From: Streptomyces sp. 35G-GA-8
GTDB lineage: Bacteria > Actinomycetota > Actinomycetes > Streptomycetales > Streptomycetaceae
Assembly (NCBI RefSeq): GCF_023534745.1
Contig: NZ_JAMHJQ010000006.1
Location: forward strand, 540,843 to 592,785
DNA length: 51,943 nt
Direction of reading: 5' to 3'
Both the position numbers and the translations under genes were made by a program. The notes under the pieces are model-generated. The model searched no databases. It worked only from the letters and a program-made list of their open reading frames with translations, and was not told where the DNA came from. Of this stretch, positions 18,041-26,971 are shown in pieces; position 1 is the stretch's first letter, and each line of letters begins with the position of its first letter.

Positions 18041-19021
18041 TCAGCGGTTGTACGCGGGCATCGGGCCCCGCAGTCGGGCGCCGACCTCGTCGCAGGCGGC
18101 GCTCACGCCGGCGGGCAGCGGACCGGCCTGCGCGGCGGCGATATTGGCCCGCAGCTGCTCGGTGCGTGAGCCGCCGAGCAGCAGGGCGTCGGTGGAGGGC
18201 CGGTCGAGCAGCCAGCGCAGTGCCAGTTCGGTCAGGGGGATCCCGGCCTCCTGGGCGATCCCGGTGAGCTGACCGACCGCGGCGAACAGCCGCTCGTCCC
18301 AGTAGCGCTGCCGGTACATCGCGGCCAGCTTGGAGTCCCCGAACCGGCCTGATCCCGGGGTCTGACCGAACGTATGACGCCCCGTCAGGAGGCCACCGCC
18401 GAGCGGGTTGTAGACCATGGTGCGCAGCCCCGTGACGGCCGCGTACTCCACGTACTCCTCCTCCAGCCGGCGCGCGAGCAGATTGTGCAGCTGCTGGGCG
18501 ACCACGGGGCGGGGCGCACCCACGTCGCCCGCCGTACGGACGAGTTCGGCGATCTGCCAGGCCGCGTGGTTCGAGACCCCCAGCGCGAGGATCTTGCCCT
18601 CGGCGACGAACTCGGCGACGGCCGCGAGGGTTTCCGCGAGCGGTGTGGCGCGGTCCGGCTGGTGCAGATAGAAGAGATCGACCCGGTCGGTGCCCAGCCG
18701 CGTGAGGCTGCCCTCCAGCGCGGCGCGCATCCCGGCGGCGGAGAGCGGGGCGTGCTCGCCCTGGTCGGGGTGGGGGATCCCGGCCTTGGTGGCCAGCACG
18801 ATCCGGTCGCGACGGCCCGGCAGCAGCCCGGCGAGGATACGTTCGCTCTCGCCGCCCGCGTAGCCGTTGGCGGTGTCGACCCCGGTGATGCCCGCGTCGA
18901 GCGCGGTGTCGAGCATGGCGGCGGCGCCCGCGCGGTCGACGGTGTCGCCGAAGGTCATGGTGCCCAGGACGAGCCGGGACAGCGGGACGGGGAGCTGCGG
19001 CAGCGAGATGCCGGTGGTCAC
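18041..19021 (-). CDS. Aldo/keto reductase of the importer operon
   Basis: 326 residues with the AKR barrel. VDTANGYAGGESE gives the catalytic Asp and Tyr, VLATKAGI the Lys and FYLHQPD the His. It resembles the actinobacterial AKR group acting on sugars and keto acids. The GTG at 19021 is set by a 4-base overlap with the upstream DppF-like gene, so it is part of the same operon. It may oxidise or reduce the imported sugar before kinase or aldolase steps. Direction and substrate are unknown. Confidence 0.86.
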   Translation of the reverse strand: MTTGISLPQLPVPLSRLVLGTMTFGDTVDRAGAAAMLDTALDAGITGVDTANGYAGGESERILAGLLPGRRDRIVLATKAGIPHPDQGEHAPLSAAGMRAALEGSLTRLGTDRVDLFYLHQPDRATPLAETLAAVAEFVAEGKILALGVSNHAAWQIAELVRTAGDVGAPRPVVAQQLHNLLARRLEEEYVEYAAVTGLRTMVYNPLGGGLLTGRHTFGQTPGSGRFGDSKLAAMYRQRYWDERLFAAVGQLTGIAQEAGIPLTELALRWLLDRPSTDALLLGGSRTEQLRANIAAAQAGPLPAGVSAACDEVGARLRGPMPAYNR

Positions 19022-19929
19022 GGGCGGGTGCCTTCCGATGCGTGGGTGGCCTGGTGGCCGACTGTCCGGGTGGCCGAGCCGGTCGCGCCGCTGTCGGCCG
19101 CGGCGCTGAGCAGCCCCCGGGGCTTCACGCCCCGGATCGCCGTGGGGTCGAGGGCGGCGCGGCGCAGCGCCCGGGTGTAGGGCTCGGCCGGTGCGGCGAG
19201 CACGGCGCCGGTCGGGCCGCTCTCGACGATCCGGCCCGCGTTCATCACCAGCACATCGGTGCTGATCTCGCGCACCACCCCGAGGTTGTGCGCGATGACG
19301 AGATAGGCGATACCGGTCTCGGCCTGGAGTTCGCGCAGCAGCTCAAGCACCTGAGCCTGTACGGAGACATCGAGCGCGGAGGTCGCCTCGTCGCACACCA
19401 GCAGCTCCGGCCGGGACGCGAGCGCGCGGGCGATCCCGATGCGCTGACGCTGGCCCCCGGAGAACTCGGGCGGCCGGCGGTGCAGGGCGGTGGCCGGCAG
19501 TCCGACACGGTCGATCAGCTCGGCCGCGCGCCGCGCGCGCTCCGCCCTGTCGCCGACACCCGAGAGGCGCAGTGGCTCGGCCACGATCTGCTGGGCGGTC
19601 AGATGCGGGTCGAGTGAACCGTACGGGTCCTGGAAGACCATCTGCACGCGCCGCCGCAGCGGACGCAGCCGTCGCTCGGGCAGCCCGGCGATATCCGTAC
19701 CGTCGAGGACGATCCGGCCCGAGGCGGGCTTCAGCAGCCGTACGAGGGCGCGCGCGAGGGTGGACTTGCCGCACCCCGACTCGCCGACGACCGCGAGCGA
19801 GGCACCGCGCTCCAGCCGGAAGCTCACCCGGTCGACCGCGCGGAACGGGCCCCGGGCGGTGGGATATTCGACCACGAGGTCCTCGACGCTCAGAAACGGA
19901 CCGGCGCCGGTGGTCCGGGCGGGAGTCAT
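19018..19929 (-). CDS. Dpp/Opp-type ABC importer ATPase (DppF-like)
   Basis: 303 residues: Walker A GESGCGKSTL, signature FSGGQRQRIGIAR, Walker B LLVCDEATSALD and H-loop IAHNLGVV. The second ATPase of a peptide/nickel/oligosaccharide-type importer. It overlaps both neighbours by 4 bases. Substrate specificity lies with the binding protein. Confidence 0.92.
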   Translation of the reverse strand: MTPARTTGAGPFLSVEDLVVEYPTARGPFRAVDRVSFRLERGASLAVVGESGCGKSTLARALVRLLKPASGRIVLDGTDIAGLPERRLRPLRRRVQMVFQDPYGSLDPHLTAQQIVAEPLRLSGVGDRAERARRAAELIDRVGLPATALHRRPPEFSGGQRQRIGIARALASRPELLVCDEATSALDVSVQAQVLELLRELQAETGIAYLVIAHNLGVVREISTDVLVMNAGRIVESGPTGAVLAAPAEPYTRALRRAALDPTAIRGVKPRGLLSAAADSGATGSATRTVGHQATHASEGTRP

Positions 19930-20801
19930 GTCCGCGCTCCCGACGTCGCGGCCGGCGCGGGGCAGTCCTCGTCCCAGGCACCGAGCCGGGGCACGGCGGC
20001 GAGCAGTTCGCGGGTGTACGGCGCGGCCGGCCGGTCCACGATCTGCGCGGCGGATCCCGACTCCACGAATCTGCCCTCCCTCATGACATGGATACGGTCG
20101 GAGACGACCCGGGCCACCCCCAGATCATGCGTGATCATCAGCATCCCGAGGGACTCCTGTTCCTGTAGTTCCATCAGCAGATCGAGAACGCTCGCCTGCA
20201 CCGTGGCGTCCAGCGCGGAGGTGGGCTCGTCGGCGATCAGCAGCTCCGGTTCCCCGGCGAGCGCGACGGCGATCAGCATGCGTTGCAGCATGCCGCCGGA
20301 GAACTGGTGCGGATACGCCTTCCAGCGTGTCTCCGGCCGGGGGATACGGACCTGGGTCAGCAGATCCGTGCCCCGCTCCCGGATCGCGGCGCGGGACAGT
20401 CCGGGGTGCCGCAGCCGCAGCGCGTCGCCGAGCTGCCGGCCGATCGTATGGACCGGGCTGAGGGCCGTCATCGGGTCCTGGGGGATCAGCGAGACGGTAC
20501 GTCCGCGCACGTCGCGGGCCGCGTTCGGGTCGGCGAGGACATCGCGTCCGGCGATCCGGACGCTGCCCGACAGCACCGCCAGCCCCTCGGGCAGCAGCCG
20601 CAGCACGCCCATGGCGGTGGTGGACTTGCCGGATCCGGACTCGCCGATGAGGGTCACGGTCTCGCCCCGGCCGACGGTGAAGCTCACCCCGTCCACGGCG
20701 CGGACCACTCCGTGCGCGGTGATGAGCTCGATCCCCAGATCCTCGACGTCCAGCAAGGGACCATCCGTCGGCAGAGCGGCTTTCGGCGGAACATCTGTCA
20801 T
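19926..20801 (-). CDS. Dpp/Opp-type ABC importer ATPase (DppD-like)
   Basis: 291 residues: Walker A GESGSGKSTT, signature FSGGMLQRMLIA, Walker B LLIADEPTSALD and H-loop THDLGVAR. It has the QDPMTALSPVHTIGRQ stretch after Walker A that is common in DppD/OppD. It pairs with the DppF-like ATPase to drive import. Confidence 0.92.
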   Translation of the reverse strand: MTDVPPKAALPTDGPLLDVEDLGIELITAHGVVRAVDGVSFTVGRGETVTLIGESGSGKSTTAMGVLRLLPEGLAVLSGSVRIAGRDVLADPNAARDVRGRTVSLIPQDPMTALSPVHTIGRQLGDALRLRHPGLSRAAIRERGTDLLTQVRIPRPETRWKAYPHQFSGGMLQRMLIAVALAGEPELLIADEPTSALDATVQASVLDLLMELQEQESLGMLMITHDLGVARVVSDRIHVMREGRFVESGSAAQIVDRPAAPYTRELLAAVPRLGAWDEDCPAPAATSGART

Positions 20802-20804
20802 GGC

Positions 20805-21797
20805 TCAGGCTCCCTTCTTGAAGCGCGCGGCGCGCGTGCCACGCGGCACACGCGCCCCGCGCGGCGCCTTCGTCGTGGGCGTACGGTCGCGCAGCCCGTC
20901 GCCGAGCAGGTTGACGCCGACCACCAGCAGGGCGATGACCAGACCCGGCAGGGTGACCAGCCACCAGGAGGTGGTGATGTAGTCCTGGCCGTCGGAGATG
21001 ATCCGGCCCCAGGTCGCGAACGGCCGCTGCGGCCCCGCGCCGAGGAAGCTCAGCGCGCTCTCCAGCAGGACGGCCTGGGCGAGCAGCAGCAGGACCACCA
21101 GGCTCGCCGGACGGATGACATTGGGGACGACATGCCGGCCGAGGACCGACCAGCCGCGCAAGCCGAGGACCCGGGCCGCGGCGACATACGGTTTCTCCCG
21201 TTCCACGAGCACGAGGGAGCGGGTGAGCCGCGCGACCTCGGGCCACTGCGCGACCGCGATCACACAGGTGATGACGGTGACGGACGGACCGAACAGGGCG
21301 ACCACGAGCAGCAGCATCATCAGCAGGGGCAGCGCGAGCTGGGCCTCCAGCAGCCGGGAGACGACCGCGTCGACCCAGCCGCCGAAGAATCCGGCCGCGG
21401 AGCCCGCCGCGATACCGATCAGTCCCGAGACGAGGACGGCGAGGATGCCGACCGTGAGCGACACCTGCCCGCCGTGCAGCACACGGGAGAGCAGATCGCG
21501 GCCGAGCTGGTCGGTGCCGAACAGATGCCCTTCGCTGAGCGGGGGCAGCCGGCGCCGGGACAGATCCTGTGCGTCGGCGCCGGGCAGCGGCAGCAGACCC
21601 GCCAGGGCGACCGGCAGTACCACGAGCGCGGTGCAGACGGCCCCCGCCCACAGTTTGAAGCGGGCGCCACGCCGCTGCCGGGTGGCGGTGGCACGGGCGA
21701 GATCGCGGGCGGTGACGGCGCTCGGCCGGGTGCCGGAGGTGGCCGCGCCGGCGGGCGCGGCGCCCGGGGAAGCGGCGGTACGCGGGGCGGTGGTCAT
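20805..21797 (-). CDS. Dpp/Opp-type ABC permease (DppC-like)
   Basis: 330 residues. A long N-terminal cytosolic segment precedes the first helix, then GHLFGTDQLGRDLLSRVLHGGQVSL, the hallmark of DppC/OppC permeases. The coupling-helix region (EVARLTRSLVLVEREKPYVAAARVLG) contacts the ATPases, followed by five further helices. The gap to the DppB-like gene is 3 bases. Confidence 0.92.
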   Translation of the reverse strand: MTTAPRTAASPGAAPAGAATSGTRPSAVTARDLARATATRQRRGARFKLWAGAVCTALVVLPVALAGLLPLPGADAQDLSRRRLPPLSEGHLFGTDQLGRDLLSRVLHGGQVSLTVGILAVLVSGLIGIAAGSAAGFFGGWVDAVVSRLLEAQLALPLLMMLLLVVALFGPSVTVITCVIAVAQWPEVARLTRSLVLVEREKPYVAAARVLGLRGWSVLGRHVVPNVIRPASLVVLLLLAQAVLLESALSFLGAGPQRPFATWGRIISDGQDYITTSWWLVTLPGLVIALLVVGVNLLGDGLRDRTPTTKAPRGARVPRGTRAARFKKGA

Positions 21798-21800
21798 GTC

Positions 21801-22730
21801 TCAGGCCGCCTTTCCGAGGCGCACCCGCGGATCGAGCAGCGGGTAGGCGAGGTCGACGAGGAGTTGGACGAGGATCGCGAGGGTCGCGGTGACCAGCACG
21901 GTGGCCTGGATCAGCGGATAGTCCCGGGTCTCCAGCGCACGGACGACGAGCGAGCCGACGCCGGGCCAGCCGAAGACGACCTCGACCACGACCACGCCGT
22001 TGAGCAGCGCAGCGAACCGGGTACCGATGGCGGTGAGCAGCGGCACCGCCGAGTTGGCGAGGGCGTAGCGCCAGGTGAGGGCGCGCTCGGAGAAGCCGCG
22101 CGAGCGGGCGACGGTGAGATAGGGGGAGCCGAGCGCCGTGGTCATCTCGCGGCGTACCAGCCGTGAGATCAGGGCGAGTTGCAGGATGGCGACGGTGACC
22201 GTCGGCAGGACGAGACCGCTCCAGGAGGTGAATCCGGAGGCGGGCAGCACGGGAAGGAGCACCGCGAAGACGGTCAGCAGCATCACACCGGTCCAGAAGT
22301 CGGGCATGGACTGCCCGGTGATGGTCAGCACGTTCGCGCCCAGCTCACGCTTCGAGTCGGCGCGGCGCGCCATCCACACGCCCAGTGGTACGGCCACCAC
22401 GGCGGTGACGGTGATCGCGGAGACGGCCAGCGTGATGGTGTACGGCATCCGGTCGAGGACCACGTCGAGGGCCGGGGCGTGGAAGGAGTAGCTGGTGCCG
22501 AGGTCTCCGGTGAGCAGATCGCGCAGGAAGATGCCGTACTGCGTGAGCAGCGGCTGGTCCAGGCCGAACTGGGCGCGGATACGGGCGAGGTCGGCGGTGG
22601 TCGCGGTGGGGCCCGCGTAGGCGGCGGCCGGGTCGCCGGGGGCGAGACGTACCAGCAGGAAGACGGTGGTCAGGGTGAGGAAGACGGTCAGCAGGCTCTG
22701 GCCGAGCCGTTTGGCGAGATACGTCGGCAC
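21801..22730 (-). CDS. Dpp/Opp-type ABC permease (DppB-like)
   Basis: 309 residues and six helices. It begins MPTYLAKRLGQSLLTVFLTLTTVFLLVRLAPGDPA, typical of DppB/OppB, with the coupling segment RREMTTALGSPYLTVARSRGF. It forms the membrane channel with the DppC-like subunit. It lies 3 bases after the binding-protein gene. Confidence 0.92.
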   Translation of the reverse strand: MPTYLAKRLGQSLLTVFLTLTTVFLLVRLAPGDPAAAYAGPTATTADLARIRAQFGLDQPLLTQYGIFLRDLLTGDLGTSYSFHAPALDVVLDRMPYTITLAVSAITVTAVVAVPLGVWMARRADSKRELGANVLTITGQSMPDFWTGVMLLTVFAVLLPVLPASGFTSWSGLVLPTVTVAILQLALISRLVRREMTTALGSPYLTVARSRGFSERALTWRYALANSAVPLLTAIGTRFAALLNGVVVVEVVFGWPGVGSLVVRALETRDYPLIQATVLVTATLAILVQLLVDLAYPLLDPRVRLGKAA

Positions 22731-22733
22731 GGC

Positions 22734-24356
22734 TCAGCCCTCCAGCCGTACGGCGGACAGGTCATAGGAGTTGATCGGGAGCAGCGACATGCCCCGGACG
22801 CGGGTCCTGCGGGCGAGCAGTGTCTTGGGCGCGAAGGCCCACAGGCTGGGCCAGGTGTCCCAGATGGCCTGCTGCACCGCGGCCAGCCGCTTGGTGCGCT
22901 CGGCGTCGTCCACCTCGGTGGAGGCGGCGGTGAGCTGCCGCTCCACGTGCGGGATCACGTACCCCATGAAGGCGTCGCGGGTACGTTCCTTCGCCGCCGT
23001 GCCCCCGTACATGCCCTGGAGTGTGGTGAGGGCCTGGCCGGTGGGGCTGCCGTAGCCGTTGCCGATGACATCCCAGTCGCCGGCCCGGCCCTGACGCCAG
23101 GTGAGGATGTCGCCGCCCGGCTCGAACTGCTGGAGCGAGGCGCGCACACCGACCGCCTTGAGCATGTCCAGGACGGCTTCCATCACGGAGGTGTCGGCGG
23201 CGAACTCCCCCGACTCCCAGATGATCCTGATCCGCAGATCCGTCGCGCCCAGCGATCTCAGCAGCGCGCGTGCCTTGCCGGGGTCGTACGCGTACGAGCC
23301 GGTGCGTACCGCGCCTTCGAGGGCGAGCGGCACCACACCGCCGGCCTCCTCGGCGGAGCCGTTGAGCACGTCGTCGACCAGCGCGTCGCCGTCGATGGCG
23401 TAGGTCAGCGCGCGCCGCACCCGGGGATCGGCGAGCGGAGTGCCCTCGGGCTTGCGGAAGTTGTAGAAGAGCTGGCACATCCGGACGCCCGAGGTCTCCT
23501 CGACCTGGACGCCGGGCAGGCCGGTGAGCTGCTCGGCGGAGTCCGGGGTGAGTGTGTCGACGACATCGAGTTCACCGCTGCGCAGCGCGACCACCCGGCT
23601 GGACTCCTCCGGTACGAACCGGACCCGTACGGTCTCGATCCGCGGCCGGGCGCCCCAGTAGGCGGGATTGCGTCCGAGCGTGTACTCACCGGCGCCCGCG
23701 TTGGCCTTGAGGACGCGGTACGGCCCGGAGCCGAGACCGCTCCGCAGCTCCTCGGGCAGGTTCGCGGCGGCGGGGGTGATGTGGATGCTGGCCATCAGCC
23801 GGTCGAGCACCGGCACGGGCTCGCGGGTGTGCAGCAGGAAGGTGCGGGGGCCGGTCTTCTCGACGGTGGGCAGTTCGGGGAAGAGCCCGAGCAGGAAGGA
23901 GCCGTTGACCTTTCCGTACATCCGGAGAGCCGTGGCGACGTCCTCGACGGTGACGGGGCTGCCGTCGGAGTAGCACACCCCGTCGCGCAGCCGCACGCTC
24001 CATGCGGTGGGCTCGGCCATCTCGAACCGGTCGGCGAGGATCAGCCGCGGCTTCATCCCGGGCCCGATACGGGTGAGCGCCTGCCGTACCGCGCGCTGCA
24101 CGGTGACCGCGGCGTCGAACTGGTTGAGCTTGTTGTCCAGGCTCACCAGGGAGCGGTTCAGACCGAGGGTGAGGGTGCCGGGGCCGGGGGCCCCGGTCGG
24201 GCCCGCGCAGGCGGCCAGCGGGCCGAGGGCCACGCCCGCGCCACCGGCGGCGCCCCAGCGCAGCAGGGTGCGGCGGCCGAAGCCCTCACGTGCGGGCTCG
24301 GGCGAGGACTCACGCGGGGGAGCGTCGGGAGGAGCGCTGTGAGGAGTAGGGGTCAT
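22734..24356 (-). CDS. Tat-exported lipoprotein, family 5 ABC solute-binding protein
   Basis: 540 residues. The N-terminus has GRRTLLRWGAAGG, a twin-Arg signal, ending in a lipobox (PLAAC), so the protein is folded before export and then lipid-anchored. The rest is an SBP_bac_5 (DppA/OppA) fold, with MEDVATAL-like and PRVRRALTYAIDGDAL blocks conserved. It sets the substrate of the importer. Though called peptide/nickel-type, this family also binds oligosaccharides and sugar acids, which the neighbours here suggest. The ATG at 24356 is first in the operon. Confidence 0.9.
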   Translation of the reverse strand: MTPTPHSAPPDAPPRESSPEPAREGFGRRTLLRWGAAGGAGVALGPLAACAGPTGAPGPGTLTLGLNRSLVSLDNKLNQFDAAVTVQRAVRQALTRIGPGMKPRLILADRFEMAEPTAWSVRLRDGVCYSDGSPVTVEDVATALRMYGKVNGSFLLGLFPELPTVEKTGPRTFLLHTREPVPVLDRLMASIHITPAAANLPEELRSGLGSGPYRVLKANAGAGEYTLGRNPAYWGARPRIETVRVRFVPEESSRVVALRSGELDVVDTLTPDSAEQLTGLPGVQVEETSGVRMCQLFYNFRKPEGTPLADPRVRRALTYAIDGDALVDDVLNGSAEEAGGVVPLALEGAVRTGSYAYDPGKARALLRSLGATDLRIRIIWESGEFAADTSVMEAVLDMLKAVGVRASLQQFEPGGDILTWRQGRAGDWDVIGNGYGSPTGQALTTLQGMYGGTAAKERTRDAFMGYVIPHVERQLTAASTEVDDAERTKRLAAVQQAIWDTWPSLWAFAPKTLLARRTRVRGMSLLPINSYDLSAVRLEG

Positions 24357-24489
24357 CGTCGACCTTCTCGGGTGCTGGGAGGCGACCGGCTCAAGCTGTC
24401 GGTGCCGGGCCCGGCGGACATCGGGGCGTGGTTCCCGGAGTCCGGTCTGTCCGGCGGCGACAGGTGTCGCGCCGCAAAAGGTGGCACGG

Positions 24490-24529
24490 TTGCGTGTTTC
24501 GCGCAAGGGGTCTCGCGCACTTCGCGCAA
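24490..24529. promoter_or_regulatory. Divergent regulatory region with TTCGCGCAA boxes
   Basis: Within the 230-base gap between the importer operon and the kinase operon, TTTCGCGCAA (24497-24506) and CTTCGCGCAA (24520-24529) are direct repeats 23 bases apart. The first is also part of the imperfect palindrome TTGCGTGTTTCGCGCAA (24490-24506). Such repeated half-sites suit a DeoR-family repressor, and a DeoR gene ends the plus-strand operon. Two-helical-turn spacing fits cooperative binding. Confidence 0.55.
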
Positions 24530-24586
24530 CGTATGTCATCATCAGGCACCGAGGCAGCCTGTCCGGGCCGCCCGGAGGAGGTATCC

Positions 24587-25882
24587 GTGGTCTTCAACCC
24601 CCGAGGCGGGCGTGAACCGTGCCGCGTGCTCGCCCTCGCGGACGATCTGTCCGGCGCCGCCGAGACCGCGGCGGCGCTGCGCCTCCCCGGCCGGATCGAC
24701 CTGGGGCCGGTGCCCGTGGCCCTCCCCGCCGAAGGGGAGGGGCTGGTCCTCGATCTCGATACGCGCCAGCTGCCCGCCGACGAGGCCGCCCGTATCGTGC
24801 GCGAGGCCGTGCGCGGCGCCTCGGCCGGCACCGTCCTCATCAAGAAGACGGACTCCCTGCTGCGCGGCAACCTCGCCGCCGAGGCCGCCGCCTACGCGGA
24901 GGGCGCGGACGGACTCGTGATCGCCCCCGCCCTGCCGGTGGCCGGGCGCACCGTCCGCGACGGCGTCGTCCAGCTGCGCGGCACCCCGCTGCACGCCACC
25001 GACGCGTGGCGGGCCGAGTCGCTGTCCGCACCGACCTCGGTGGCCGCCGCCCTCGGCGGCCTGCGGACGGCCCTCGTACCGCTGGACGCCGTACGCTCCT
25101 CCCACCGGGAACTCACCGGCCGGCTCCGCGACCTCGTGGCGGCCGGGCTGCGGCCCGTCTGTGACGCCGAGACGGACACGGACCTCGACGCGGTGATCGC
25201 CGCCGCGCTTCCGCTCGGACCGGGCGTACGGCTCATGGGCACCGGCGGACTCGCCGCCGCGCTCGGCCGGGTGCTCGGCGGCGCTGACATACCGTCACCG
25301 CGCGGCCCTCTTCGGCCGCATCGTCCGCTGCTCGTCGTGGTCGGCACCGCGGAACCCACCGCCATTGCGCAGATCGCGCAACTCACCGCGGCCGGGGCCC
25401 GGTACACCGCACTTCCGGCCGCTTTGCTCGCCGAGCCGGGCCCGCCGCTCGCCTTTCCCGTCGACGCGGACGGCATGACGGTCGTCAGCGTCGACAACTC
25501 GCCCGGCATCCTCGCCGGTTCGGCCCGTCGCGTGGTGGCGGGGCTCGCCCGTGCCGTCGCCGCCGTGCCCCACCCCGTCGATCTCGTCCTCACCGGGGGC
25601 GAGACCGCGCGGCGCGTCCTGGACGCGCTCGGTGTCACCCGGCTCCACCCGGTGGGGCAGATCCACCACGGAGCCGTGCACTGCCGCACCGACGACGGCC
25701 GCTCCGTCGTCACCCGCCCCGGAAGCTACGGCGACACCGGGTCCCTGCTGCGGATCGCCCACGCCCTGCGGCCGGGTCACCCCGCCGCGGCGGGCGATCA
25801 GCACGCCGTACCGGGCGGGGCGTCCGCCGCGCCCGTCCCCCCACCGTCCGTGTCATCCGCACCACAAGGAGAAGTCCAGTGA
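24587..25882 (+). CDS. Four-carbon acid sugar kinase family protein (DUF1537)
   Basis: 431 residues. LADDLSGAAETAAAL near the N-terminus and KKTDSLLRGN (about residues 85-94) are the substrate-side motifs of DUF1537 kinases; LTGGETARRVLDALGV near the C-terminus is the nucleotide-side motif. These enzymes phosphorylate D-threonate, D- or L-erythronate or 3-oxo-tetronates at O4. Pairing with a PdxA2-like gene, as here, is typical of the D-threonate/D-erythronate branch. The GTG at 24587 has a near-ideal GGAGGAGG ribosome site. It overlaps the next gene by GTGA. Confidence 0.87.
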   Translation: MVFNPRGGREPCRVLALADDLSGAAETAAALRLPGRIDLGPVPVALPAEGEGLVLDLDTRQLPADEAARIVREAVRGASAGTVLIKKTDSLLRGNLAAEAAAYAEGADGLVIAPALPVAGRTVRDGVVQLRGTPLHATDAWRAESLSAPTSVAAALGGLRTALVPLDAVRSSHRELTGRLRDLVAAGLRPVCDAETDTDLDAVIAAALPLGPGVRLMGTGGLAAALGRVLGGADIPSPRGPLRPHRPLLVVVGTAEPTAIAQIAQLTAAGARYTALPAALLAEPGPPLAFPVDADGMTVVSVDNSPGILAGSARRVVAGLARAVAAVPHPVDLVLTGGETARRVLDALGVTRLHPVGQIHHGAVHCRTDDGRSVVTRPGSYGDTGSLLRIAHALRPGHPAAAGDQHAVPGGASAAPVPPPSVSSAPQGEVQ

Positions 25883-26937
25883 ACGCAGCCCCGACGACCG
25901 CCCCCGTGGAGGCCACCGTGCGGACGGAGACGGCCGGTGCGCCGCTCCCGGTCATCGCGGTCACCATGGGAGACGGCGCCGGCATCGGCCCCGAGGTGAT
26001 CGTCCCCGCGCTGCTCCACGCCGACACCGCTCGCCGCTGCCGCCCCGTTGTCATCGGCGATGCCGAACGCCTGCGCCAGGCGGCCCGGATCCTCGGTGTC
26101 ACCTGCGAGATAGTCTCCGTCGAGACCCCGGCCGACGCCGTGTTCGGCCCCGGACGTATCCATGTCATCGATCTCGGACTGCTCCCCGCCGATCTGCCCT
26201 GGGGCCGGCTGTCCGCCGTCGCGGGGGACGCCGCGTACCAGTACGTACGGGTCGCCGCCGAACTCGCCCTGCGCGGTGACGTCCAGGGCATCTGCACCGC
26301 CCCCCTCAACAAGGAGGCCCTGCACGCGGGCGGCCATCTCTACCCCGGACACACCGAACTCCTCGCTCATCTCACCGGGGTCGAGGAGGTGTCGATGATG
26401 CTGTCCACCCCCAAGGTGAAGGTCATTCATGTCACCACCCACATCGGGCTGATCGACGCCGTACGCCGGATCGAACCCGGACTCGTCGAGCGGACCGTGC
26501 GCCGTGGCCACGAGGCGATGGTGCGGGCCGGTGTCGCGAAGCCCGTCATCGGGGTCTGCGGCATCAACCCGCATGCGGGCGAGAACGGCCTGTTCGGCTA
26601 CGGCGAGGAGGAGGAGAAGATCGTCCCGGCCATCGAGGTGCTGCGCGCCGACGGCATCGACGCCGTCGGACCGCTCCCCGCCGACACCGCCTTCTTCCTC
26701 GCCTCGCGCGGCGACTACGACCTGATCGTCGCGATGTACCACGACCAGGGCCACGGCCCCGTCAAGGTCATGGGCATCGAGGCCGGTGTCAACCTGACCG
26801 TGGGACTGCCGGTCATCCGTACCTCCGTCGACCACGGCACCGCCTTCGACATCGCGGGTACCGGCCGAGCCGAGGCCGGTAGCATGGTCGAGGCGCTGCG
26901 CCAGGCCGCCGAGATGTCCACCACTCCGGCCCGTTGA
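25879..26937 (+). CDS. pdxA2: PdxA2-like 4-phospho-threonate/erythronate dehydrogenase
   Basis: 352 residues of the PdxA family. GDGAGIGPEVIVPALL lines the nucleotide/substrate end. Metal-binding His residues appear in HVTTHIGLID, MYHDQGHGPVK and VDHGTAFDIAG. PdxA2 enzymes oxidise and decarboxylate 4-phospho-D-threonate (or -erythronate) to dihydroxyacetone phosphate and CO2. The immediate DUF1537 kinase partner makes that role much likelier than vitamin B6 synthesis. The GTG at 25879 overlaps the kinase stop. The gene symbol is by family and context. Confidence 0.86.
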   Translation: MNAAPTTAPVEATVRTETAGAPLPVIAVTMGDGAGIGPEVIVPALLHADTARRCRPVVIGDAERLRQAARILGVTCEIVSVETPADAVFGPGRIHVIDLGLLPADLPWGRLSAVAGDAAYQYVRVAAELALRGDVQGICTAPLNKEALHAGGHLYPGHTELLAHLTGVEEVSMMLSTPKVKVIHVTTHIGLIDAVRRIEPGLVERTVRRGHEAMVRAGVAKPVIGVCGINPHAGENGLFGYGEEEEKIVPAIEVLRADGIDAVGPLPADTAFFLASRGDYDLIVAMYHDQGHGPVKVMGIEAGVNLTVGLPVIRTSVDHGTAFDIAGTGRAEAGSMVEALRQAAEMSTTPAR

Positions 26938-26971
26938 CCCCCGATCGTCCGCACCGGAGGACAGAAGACTG

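Noticed and set aside
20283-24920. Very long open frames (627 and 913 codons) on the plus strand over the ABC importer genes
   Set aside because: They are antisense to clearly conserved Dpp genes, have Gly/Arg/Gln/His-rich low-complexity translation and no recognisable motif: GC-rich shadow frames.
25879-26937. Vitamin B6 biosynthesis enzyme PdxA
   Set aside because: Direct coupling to a DUF1537 acid-sugar kinase and a DeoR regulator points to PdxA2-type catabolism.
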